Of a stretch of 64,000 nucleotides of DNA, positions 23,801-35,800 are shown one piece after another (the first letter of the stretch is position 1; the number at the start of each line of letters is the position of its first letter). The position numbers and the translations under genes are program-made. The notes below the pieces were generated by a model. That model made no database searches. It was not told the DNA's origin and worked only from the letters and a program-made list of their open reading frames with translations. Source of the stretch: Paragonimus westermani (Eukaryota; Platyhelminthes; Trematoda; Plagiorchiida; Troglotrematidae); the NCBI GenBank assembly GCA_008508345.1, contig QNGE01001716.1, positions 1 through 64,000 of the forward strand, given 5' to 3'.

Positions 23801-26800
23801 CATTGGTGGTATACTATTCTTTTACATCACCGCTGCTAGCAAATGCAAATACAACGGTGGTTCATATGCATTCTAAGTGGTCTTATACCCGTGGAGACAA
23901 CAGATTAGAGAAGTGAGAACAGAAAGGAATAGGACTGAATTCAGAAATCCCTATGTTTAAATTCACACAAGCAGCCTCAAAGCAAAGCAGTGTGTCGCAA
24001 TCCAGAATGAGATTATTTGACTCTGTATGAACGGAACACCAGAGGAGTCCACTGATATAACTCAGGCGTTTGAGTAGACCACTAAACCGAAAGATGGCGT
24101 GTGGTGCACCCTGTGTACACTCTGTTACCATTGCCACGGTGTCATGCATGGGTGAATGTTCACGTTCGATTCAGATACAGCATAAAACTCGATGAACCAC
24201 GTACAAGTTTAGAGTTAGGTAAGACGATTTGGACGTGAGTGCCTGAAGCGTACACATCATAGGTCAGGTGAGCAAAAATAAAGGTCAACTTCAAGATGCT
24301 GAAGCCGACGATTACGGAGGAATGAGACCATTCGAAAATCCCGATAAAGGTGGAATAGACGCGATCAGTTGATGTGCTTATTTCAAGAATAAATTATTCC
24401 CTAAGGGGAAGAAGTTACTTTCACAACTGTCATAAAATTATATGATCCACTCAGTGCTCAGTCTAGTCAGTCAGATACATGTCTGTTGGATCGACCGGGG
24501 AGTGACCATCCTTTATCAAACAGATAATAAGCTCCACTTCTGTTTGAAGCGTTCTCTATTTTTCTGATTTCCCTAGCTCCTATGTGTAAGCGTTTCTGTG
24601 TAGGTCTTGTCCCAGCTTAAGAAACCAATACCAAATTGCCTACACTGTTAGAACTAACAGCTGAGATGCAACTGGGAGTAGGATGGTTTTCACTGCTTTG
24701 TTCCGCCAAGTGTTTCTATTTTGCGGAAAACTCGGTCGGACAGCCGCAGCTTCTGAGCCAATTGACCCACCTAACTCCCGTTTGCTATAAATTTCTTTAG
24801 CGAGAAACTGAGTGAGACAAGGGAACCCTGGTCCGGAAGACGTAGGTGCTATATAATTCCTAGCTTACTATGCAGTTTCAATCACCATCACCATTTCAGT
24901 GAGCTAACACACTCTATCTTTTGGAAATGTAGAGTGGTAAACCACGATTTAACTGTGGGGTTTTAGCACCCTCTCGGAAATGGTATACGGAATGGATTTC
25001 GAATAGGTATGCAGACTGGTGATGTGACTTTGGACATGGCGATTGTAGGGCGTGCGAAATGTTTTTACATGAAAGCAAAATTAGACGGCGTAATCGAATA
25101 GAGATCGATTCAAAGGTAACCAACATCGTTTATCTGATGAATTGTTCTGACCTGCTGATGAACAATCGAAAACAGTTATCCGTCACAGTTTCATCCTTTG
25201 AATTTACGGGAATTTTTCCGAAAAGCCTCTGGAAAGTGAAGGGGTGAACTGTACGACCTGGGCGTTCATTTACCAAGTTGTATTTATGGTGAATATTCAT
25301 CGAAAATGATTGAAGTAAGGGTGGTGTAAGTTGTCACAAGTAATGCTAGACGCTATTTCGCTTTCTGCTAAATACTTCGGAATGCGCTTTGCAGCATCAA
25401 AATGCAAAGTACTTCAGCAGGATCGCTGTGACCACGTAGATTCGAGGTTAGATGATGTAGTCATGGAGGTTGTTGACCGGTTTGTATACCTGGGAAGCTG
25501 CATCAGCAGCGGTGGAGGTGTAGGGAACGAAATAGAAGCGCGCATCTCTAAGGCTAGGGCGGTATTCGCTAATTTGAGNNNNNNNNNNNNNNNNNNNNNN
25601 NNNNNNNNNNNNNNNNNNNNNNNNNNNNNNNTGTCTGTGAAGTGAGTGCATTTAATGACGCGGGGCAGTGAAAGCCGTAAGGAAGCTGTCTCGCTGATGA
25701 CGCCTTACTCTCACTTGGAGCTCGGTTGTTTGTTTGCCAGGTGTAGGCACCTTGATGCTGGATGTTTGAATATGGACGTAGTCATTTTCAGTAGTTAGGT
25801 CCCTTCCCGTCCCCTTCTTTTTCCTTCCCTCCTATATATATAGGATTTGCTTTTTCTTCATAGTTGTGTGGCAGTTAGGCATAGGTGTGAACCACTGATG
25901 TATTGCTGTCTATGATGATGATGGTGTAAGTTGTACTGTCTAACTTTACTTACAAAACTGCCATTAGTTGTTTTCTTTCTTCCAGGAAGATAAACAGTAC
26001 GACCTCATATTGGAAGTGATACGCAGTGATGAACTTCGGCTATTTGAGAAGAGAAAGTAACGAGATAATTTGTTCTGATCATATGACCACTTTGCTTGAT
26101 TAGAAAGGCGGATGCTGAGAATTTTATCAAAATGGCAGCCAAGCTAATCGCGCCTACAATTGAAGCCAACTTCAATACGGGCTACGACTGGTGCATTGAA
26201 CAAGTCAAAATGTCTGTCTACCATGAGATCGCGCATGACTTGGAAATCGACAAAGCCGTCATGTACCTGAAGCAAAGAGATTTCCATCAAGTGAGGTTCT
26301 GTGTTTTGGTTACTAGCCAATCGTATTCTATGTTCAATCGTCGTACATGACAAACACGAATATTATATAGAATACAGGGGTCCTTACTCATGGGGATGCC
26401 AAATTCCTCCTACTGGAGGAAGGCTTCTTGTAGAGTAGGGTTTCGGTCCATAGAGTTGCCGCAATACACTCTGGCTGGCGTAATCATATACAACCAACCG
26501 AATGCACTAAGGTGTATAATATGAGATCCGCTCAGCAGAGCCAGAGGTTCGGTTAACGCGGATAAAAACGCTGAGTTCTCTCAGAGAATAACCACTTTTT
26601 TATTTTTAAGCGTACACATCAACCTTTCACACTATGCAGTACTCTTACTGAAGACTGTCACTTATCAGCAGGACAAGATATTGGTAAAATAGTCCCATGT
26701 TACAAGAACTGAAAATGCTCTGTAGAATGGAACAGTGAGGGCATGCTGTTTATGTTCGACTATTTTCTAGTGTACATCAGAAGCTGATGGCCAACAAAAC

Positions 26801-29800
26801 ACGTCTTCGTCAGGCAGTCTGTAATCTCAATACCTACAGGGTGTAGTCGTGAGAGAAGAAAAGGAGTAGAACAAGAAAAGATGTTGGAACAGAGAAGTTT
26901 GAGTAGTGGTCGAAAATTGACGGATTAGTAGGCTAGTCATACAGTGGCCAACTGTGCCCTCACCTCGTCCTCATCATTGTTAACATCTTCGGATTTAAAT
27001 CCACCCCATGGGTAATATGGAATGGGCTGCAGCTGTTCAAGACTGGGCCCGCTAAGTAAAAAAATAACACATGAGTACAAACATACAGGGATGTACAGAA
27101 GACACAACAGAAGATGAGAAGTATAAAAAGTGGAGTCTCCAGAAAGAAAGTAGTCAATAACGTTGTGGGTACAGACTCGCCACTGACTGTAACACACCAC
27201 AATGTCGGACAGTGCTTCCACTCAGTGATGTGTTTGGTTGGACCTCCCCGAATGAGCAGGCGGCACCTACGAGACAGTCGACGCTTTCCTAGCCCCTAAC
27301 CGTGTCACTGTCCGACCATCCGCAGGTTTCTTATAACCTTCAGCACTACAGTGAACAGTGTGTGGTGCGGTAGACCTTCCGTTGGTATAGGGTGTATGTG
27401 ACTAAACCAGCGTAGACTGTTTTTTTATTGCTCCGACTATCAGCGGTGATCTCGCATGGTTGTCAAATATGCGCCGACAGACTGTCACATTTTTTGTATA
27501 GCTAGCTCAGTTGGTACTAGGTTAATGGCAGAAACAATAACGATCAGATACATAGCGTCCAGGTGCCTCTTTCACACGGATAAATTACGTCTCTGATCCA
27601 AACAGTAAAACTCAGATCACACACGCATTGTAAACTCTGCCTTCAAACGACAAATGGATGTCGTGATGCCACAGCTGACGGATTTGGGAAGTGCACTACG
27701 TGCTTTCGCCACACTGTAAGACAACTGGTCAGCGGTAATAGAAACCTATGAGGTGACGCTATCGAAGTAGGTAGAGCGAGCGCCAGTCTTGAGCAACCCA
27801 CTTCTAATAGCAACAGTACAATCAGTGTCAGTTCAATTTCACAACAACACCATACACTTCGAAGATGCAGAACGCATACCATACAAACCAACCTCTTCAG
27901 TTAATTAGCTTCGCATGGCTTAAGTAAAGCAACATCGAGTAAGTATTCAACAACAGTCGGCTAACCACCTGGAAGAAGTTCCACTCCGAGGTCCTCAAAT
28001 CCTCTGAGTGATCCTCATAGAAAGTTGTGGATCGTAAAGTTGGAAAGCAAAACAGAAAACGTATATGCAAAGTGAATTCTGTAACAATTCGGCCAACGTG
28101 GACCGGACGAAGATGGCTGCGTTGGCCGAATGACAGTGTATAACTTAACAGTAAACAACATAACTAAATGGATTCGTGGTTTTATGCACCACTTCTGCAC
28201 CATGTTTGTAACCGTATCTTTTTTGTTCAAGATGGTACTAAGGAGTTGGAACAAGCACGAAACTTATGGAAAAGGGGAGCCACAACGTGGCTTACATCTC
28301 TGTTGAAGGGTAATAGTCAGCTCCTCAGATATGCAGATTTTATTGTGTGGGGTAAGATGGGGCAGGTCCTTCTCTCCCATTTTTTCTCACAAAATATAGC
28401 AACTCATATTGAAGCTGTGTTACTTTTGTACGTAATTCTAGTTCTTTTCGAAAAGCAAACCGACCGACCATGTCTACAGCTCTAATTGTTTCAGAACAAT
28501 CTGGATCCTTCCTGTCTTCTTCGAAAGGATCCCCATCAGTTTCAATGTCTTTTTCTACTCATTATTAGTCTTTGCAAGCGATAGCAATATCTGGAGCAGT
28601 CTGTGTCATACATCAAGGGCTTAATGTCTGAGTTCAGGTTGGTCTTGAAGTGAACCAACTCGCTTCTGTTACATTGGTTTATCGAGAAAAAAGTTGTGAT
28701 TTTACAACATGTTTGGGGTAAATAACAGATGGGAACGGTAAAATGGCTAGGAATGAGTGAATTAATTTTAGCAACCCCTAACAACTAGCAAGATAACAGC
28801 GAACGTGGCTGTTAAGCCAATGAGTGTAGTATTGTAGCCGGACGTGTCCCCCTGCGGGGCTGAATTCGTCACACGGGTCCAACTTACATGTGCTTTGGTG
28901 GGGTTAGAGGAGAGTTGTTTCATCATCATGAGACCGCAGAGATCGTACCATTCTGTAATAAGCGTCCCTTGTTGCCATTTTCTTTGCTGAGTGTGAACTG
29001 TAGCACAAATTAAACGTCACGATAGTGAAGGGAACATAAAAGCTTAGTTAAACCCATCCTCTTAAAAGGATGGAGAGATTTTGCTATATCACGTAGATGA
29101 AATAGTATAACCGACAATGCGTATGGATGTATTCCGCAGACTAAAGACAAATCACCGTATGACCCGTGGACCTACGGTAACTGATAACGCCAGTAAGTGC
29201 CAAATGCAATTCCAACACTTCGGGGAGAAATATCACTAGGTATATCCAAAGGGATAAATCCCACTAGTAGATGAAACGTGGAACACTGAGTGAACCTGGC
29301 GACTAGTGCTATAAAGGCCGCTATTTATTTCATAAAAAATACAATCAAGGCGCACACTACATAAAACAGCTTCTGTTGCTGCACTTTGACTGGCAATCCT
29401 GGGAAATTCCACAATCATCCACTCAGGTAGTGTTTCCTGTTTGTTTTTCCAAAGAAACATCCCAGGCTATTAAGCACATTCGAATAAATATGCCTTTCGT
29501 TGTGTGGGAATTACACGCACATAGTTAATAATCTCAGTATTCAGCCTTACTTGAGGACGCAGAAGAATTTTACTGGCGAAACCCTTGGAGATTACAGTTA
29601 TCCCTTATGGCTACACGCAAACCACTTTTTATGCTATCATGTGACAAAGTTCACACACCAGCATGTGTATGCTCATACCCAGGCATACAATTCCACGGAG
29701 GCGCTTTATCTGGCCGGACTCTTGGTTAAATATGAAACTTTCTCCAATGGTCTTTGTGTATCTGAGTGTTTAACTATGTGACAGTTTTCATTATATTGTT

Positions 29801-32800
29801 TACACTTCATTAGCTTCGAAATAACCATTTCATAAAACAATAATAATTAATTGACACAACGATTTCAGGAGGGCAGCAAATCGCTCCATACAGAGGTTAG
29901 CGAAAACTGGTTAATTTCGAGAGTTACGCGTTTGATCGTTTTGTTCAGAAATTATTGTGCACTACTGAAAGCTGTTTTACTTTTGATTTTTGTAGGCCAT
30001 TGAAACATTGAAGTCGTTTGAAAGAAAAGACACTCGAGTAGCCAGCACCGCAGCAACCAATCTATCTTTTTTGTATTTCTTAGAGGGAGATCTTGTACAG
30101 GCTGACCGATATGCTGAACAAGCCTTGTCTGCTGATCGGTACAATCCTGCAGGTAAGTCAAGAAATTACGAAGTACATGATAGATGCCATATATTATTTG
30201 TTTAACCGAGTCAAAGTGAGTCTGAATGATGCAGCACTTCCTTTGGCTACTGTCTTGTCTTGTAAGACAGTGAAGTAGCTTGTACATTACAGCGTGTAGA
30301 CCAAGAGCGAACAACAATTACGTGCGAGAACAGAAGCAAAGTTAACGGGACAGAATAAATCAACGTACCTATTTCTGGTCATGTCTAAGAGACGACGTCG
30401 TTGGTCAAACAGATCAGTTCAGAATAATATATGGCATAAACAAAGCAGGTCAATAGGTAGATCGACGTTCCAGTAGATAACGCGAAACAAACACAGCGTG
30501 TGTTTATCAGTGACCTGTGTAGCAAACAAATACATCCCTCCAACTGATCTTAGGTGAGAACGACTGAAAATAAGATATATACTTCTGAATGGAAATGGGA
30601 ATAACCAATTCGCATCGGTCAACATGAACCGAATACGCTGTACTTTCGCGTAAGCGGAAACTGACTATGCACTCATCGAAAGTGAGTAAGGCTGTTTGTT
30701 GTAGTGTTGGCGTTCCCCTCTCGCACCGAGCCATTACGTGACCTTCACTGAATATCGCTGATTTGTCTGTTCACCTTTTCACTCCATTCTGCACTTCAGT
30801 CTACTGATTACCAACGATCAAAAGTTACGGATTGATCGTAATGTGGAATTCGGGCAGACGAGTCATAATTTCACCACAAGAAAGAGCCCACTTGAAAGGT
30901 AATAATGAATGAGCGATTCAACGATTATATGGGAATTTCACATTAACGGTCATGCATGGGATTTTGGTTGTTCAGCTGGAAGATATGCGGTTGTCTTTCC
31001 AGTTCACGTTGTTACTGGTTTGTTCCAAAAAGTCTCACTTTTAAAATAGTTACCTATACTGTCCCTCGAGAAGACCACATTGTACAGTCGGACACTCCAT
31101 CCACACTATAAGGTGGTTTACGGGAGTTTGGGTCGCCTTACAACCAAGCACTTCTCTTTTTAGAACGAATTCACAATGGTTGGGTTGATCAGATAAAATG
31201 AGATTTGTGAACTCTGAGTGCACAAAGAATGGATGATATTCGGCAAAGGTCATCTGGGCGAAAGATAGGGAGAAGTAGGTACAGGTACCAAACATTTGAC
31301 CATTCAAGAGCCCGAGCAATCCACTTCTCAAGTCATATCCGGGCCGGTTGTAAAAGATCAACGATCCAGGCCATTTGTTTTACTCGTTTGCGTGCGTGAG
31401 CGGCTGAATGCCACAAGAACACCTAGTTTGTTTTTCTTCATAGATGCGCAGCTGAACTGTTTAGAACTCAAAGATACGCTCTAATTTTGTGGAATAATTT
31501 AAGCAGGGTAACTAGAACGGCTTGTATTTTGAAGATTTCAAACATGACCAGTGAAAAGCATGACTCAATTCGGTTTGCTGTTGGTCCACAGAATGCGTCA
31601 ACCCATAATTGTTCACCACTGAACCAGTTAGAGCCACCTTAACAACTAACGAGCACTCAAATGTGTCGGCTGAAATCTTTGGGTGCGTAGGTGATGAACA
31701 CATTTCTAAGCTCTAAGAATGCTACAACATTGAGTAGTATTTCAGGCCACTGTAATACTGATTAACCCAACGGATAAACGTTGCTGAGTGGTTATAGCGA
31801 TAGTTTTAAAAAGCTGGCTTTTAGTGAGAGTTATGAGAACATTTACTGTGTTCGTTTCCAGGATAATTTGTTGGATGAATGTCTAAATGGGATTCCCCAG
31901 TCATATCTGACTGGGTGTTTTCCCCAGAAACAAGAGAGTTGGTTTTGAAACCCTGATGTAGACGAGTATACGTATGACGGATGGGCTCCAAGGAAGAACG
32001 CAAACACTCTAGGTGAGACAGCTTCAGTGTTAGTGGGATACGAAAAAATATGAGCACTATTTACTTTGGTTCATGCTGGGGACTATTCACTGTTGTTCAA
32101 AAAATTGCGGTCTAAGATTTAAGGAAGAGGACTAAGCGTAACAGCAGTTCATCTCGTATAACCTGATGGATCACATACAGCAGGTGAACCAGGGGTCTCC
32201 CTTTCAGAAATGCAATTTTCACAGTGCGGAAATCGTGAAAGGGGCAGATACAGCCGTTAACGCACTCAAGGTGTTAGAACGTAACCCTTCAATAAGTATC
32301 AATAGGACACGTGCTCAACCAATTAGCTAGCACATTTAGCTTGACATAAACTTAGATTTATTTTGAACGTCTGGCCAACAAATGAGTGACGGGTACCGGA
32401 GGACTGTGGTTGACATAAATTGAACGTTACAAACTTAATGTCAACCCCCATATTCACATAGAAATCTTACACCAGTCTTCTTTGAAGATGTATTAAACTC
32501 CAATTTGCTTTGGCAAGAGCGACTGGTATGAACAGAACAGTCACCGTGTCTGCTGTCGACACGATAAGGCGGCTGATGCGTCACCTTCAGGTAATCGTTT
32601 AGAAGTGTTCGGATGTGATAACACTTCCCGTGCCCAACATGAAGTCAGGTGGCCTGTGGCCTACACAGTAACCTAAAAATGAGGCTGGCTGAAATTTACA
32701 CATTTGTCTTGTAGAGAATATGTACTACTGATGAACCCTACTTCACTTCAGGTGGTTTCTTGCAAGGGCCATCCAACAAGTCACTCCGAACAGGTAACCC

Positions 32801-35800
32801 ATAGTCGATTGTGAGTACTGTTCATTTTGGTCTAATTATTAGTTGTAGTTGCTTTCCTCACTGAACTGGTTTTCCAGAGTGCAATTTCGGCTTTTGCTTC
32901 TTTGCAGCGCTGGTAAATAAGGGAAACATTCTCTTCCAGCAGCAAAACTACGAGAGGGCACGTGACTGCTACACAGAAGCATTGCAAGATGACTCGAGCT
33001 GTGTAGAGGCTCTGTACAATTTGGGTCTTGTAAACAAACGTGTGGAACGATATGAAGAAGCGCTGGAGGCGTTTTACAAATTACACGCTGTATTACGCAA
33101 TAGCGCCCCGGTGGTATACCAGATTATGGACATATATGAAAAATTAGAAGATCCAACCCAGGCTCAAGAATGGTACGTATTACTTTGAAAAAAAAGAATA
33201 CAACTAAGCCTTACTGATTTCCTTTTGTCGAAGTAGTCTTTAGGTCGTAAACGAAAAATATTTCGCCCAAAGAACTGCTACTAAACTTTTGAAGGCTGGT
33301 TACTAAAAGCCATACACAAATTATGAGCGTCTCATGAACTTACCAATGTAACCATATTCACACTACTGTTTAAAACTTCTGCGTTAATATTGCGAAGGTA
33401 AACGTTGTAACATCTCACTAGGTTAACCTACCTCACAAGATTAACGACAGCTCTGCTATGTATACATTTTACTTTTTTGGTTCATTTGCAGAAATCTTAC
33501 TATCCCCACCCACGTTCGAGGCAAAAGTTAGACAAACAGATCAATATGACAACGTTGGAATGAAGATTAGTCATAAAACAATAAAGTGATTCGACTTGTG
33601 ACAAACCCTCACTAATTGTCAGGCTATCCGGCAATGTAGTGGATGGCCCTTGCTGCGAACTACCGATTAGTATATGCTCTGCTGATAATGAGGAATATGC
33701 AGCCAATTAATAATATCAATAGTACTGAGTGCCTGATGAGTATTACTGATTCACAACGGTCACACTTCTCTCGGTTGGGAAATCAAACAGACAAACAAGA
33801 AGGCAACAGAAATTATCACATTGAAAAATCGGACAGTTTGATGGATTAGAACACGAGTGTTCGCGACCGTGCTAGGGACTGATGGCAATCCAGCCCTCGT
33901 ATTAATGCCCATCTCAGACTTATGCGATACGTGAACAATATTGAGTAAACAGATTGGCTCAGAACAGAGCTGACCTGAGGGTCCTTCAACAATACTTCTG
34001 CATTTCAACACCAATGAATTCTTCATGTTGGAAATCTCTCGTTATGCTAAGTTCGCTTGTCTTGGCACTCATATGCTGACTCAGAGAAGCTTATCGTGAA
34101 TTACTTTTTTGTCAATCAGGCTTCGTTCACGCTGGTTTTCTTTCAAAGCTGATTGTGCCTGACTTCCTCCTTCATAACCTCGGTTTGTTCATTTTTTTCA
34201 CTCTCCTCTGAGTAGGGCAATGCAACTGCATGGTCTGGTACCGACTGATCCGTTCCTCTTGCAACGATTAGGAGACAACTTTGAACAGGAAGGTGATAAA
34301 TCCCAGGCATTTTCCTACTACTATGACGTGAGTGACCAAGTGTTTCTTCAATCCAATTTATTTTGACTGGCCAGGATTTTGCATTTGTTTGGCGGTCAGA
34401 TTAAGCTGAACACATGAGTCACTGTTGTGGTGGAATAGATGAACTCGAGGTCGCTATAGTGAATGCACTTATCGTATCTTAATTCTAATGTGCTGAGTAA
34501 GTGAGAAAATTTTGAGGCACACCTGCAGAAGTCCGAAAGTGGCTAATCCCGACCTTGACCAAGGATTCATGCCAGCTGGTAATTTACATGCAGCGTCAAT
34601 ACAAAGGCTCTTATGACTGATCAGCATCTAGCAGGGACCAAGACTGCTGAAATTCGTGCCTTCTTAATTGTGCAACCGAGTCCACTGAACTATTCGTCAG
34701 GTAAAAATAGCTATCATGGTTAACGTTACACTCCAACCTACAAGATCTGTAAAGGGAACCTCAGATAACTGATCGCTGCTTCCGCGTTCACAGTGACTAT
34801 TCAGTCCGACAATTTAAATCGAAATCGATTACAATACTTTTAAAGAAGGCCACCCGAGGTTGTTGAAACGTAGAGTATTACAACTTGTTCGTAACGTTGT
34901 TTTATCCCCAGTCTGTTTATCGATAACATGTTAAACACGACACCCAAACTGTTCAACTTCATGCGTACTAACTTTGGTGTGGACATCTTACAACCTGAAC
35001 ACAGTTTTCGATTAAATGTGGAGAAGCGTTTAGGTGTAACAATTCGGTCAGGTCCAGCTTGAAGTCAATGGCAGACTGATCAATACGGCAAAAGGCAAGC
35101 CTAGTGTTCTTTGCCACAAGGAGATGGTTGACAAGTTTATGTGAATGCAAAAGCTGTAGCAAAATGTGAGTGGCGCTCAATTTAGATAAAACAAACCTCA
35201 GTTTATATACCAACAGAGAAATTAACTCGAACCTTGTCGTCTTTTACTTCGTCATGCCCCTCCGTTCGAACAGTCTTTCAAATACTTCCCTTGCAATTTT
35301 GACGTGATTGAATGGCTCGGAGCGTATTACATCGAGTCACAATTTTGTGAAAAAGCTATCGCCTATTTCGAGAGAGCAAGCCTGATGCAGTAAGTTCTCT
35401 TTGATCCACTGCATGCTCGAATCCTCCTAACGATAAGGTTTGATTGTTCTACTCATGCAGAACGTGCAGTTTTCATGAGTTGTTCTCCGATGTAATTATA
35501 ATATGTCTTATTGACAAGATCGGATCCAGAACATACGGCAATGCTTGATCCGTCTGTTTCTTGCAATTGGACAGTACAACCACAAATTACGATACACTAC
35601 AGTTTAGTTTGTTTCTGTTTATCCCTAACGGATTTTCCACAATAGATAAACCTAACAATCCTTCGCTTATTTATACACAGACCGAACCAGACCAAATGGT
35701 GGCTGATGATAGCCTCATGCCACCGTCGAAGCGGTAACTATCAACAAGCACTGGAAACCTACAAAACTATGCACAAACGATTCCCCGAGAATATTGACTG

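Larger units (their letters stand above)
23462..25985. other. IFT88 intron 5 (2.5 kb) with a LINE insertion
   Basis: The 3' part (about 25320-25930) is a 5'-truncated LINE containing a 53-base assembly gap. A minus-strand open frame at 23883-24149 has no recognised similarity and is regarded as a repeat or chance. Confidence 0.5.

Noticed and set aside
27501..27525. tRNA-like A box (TAGCTCAGTTGGTA)
   Set aside because: No B-box-like GGTTC block at the right spacing and no cloverleaf could be folded, so no tRNA gene is called.
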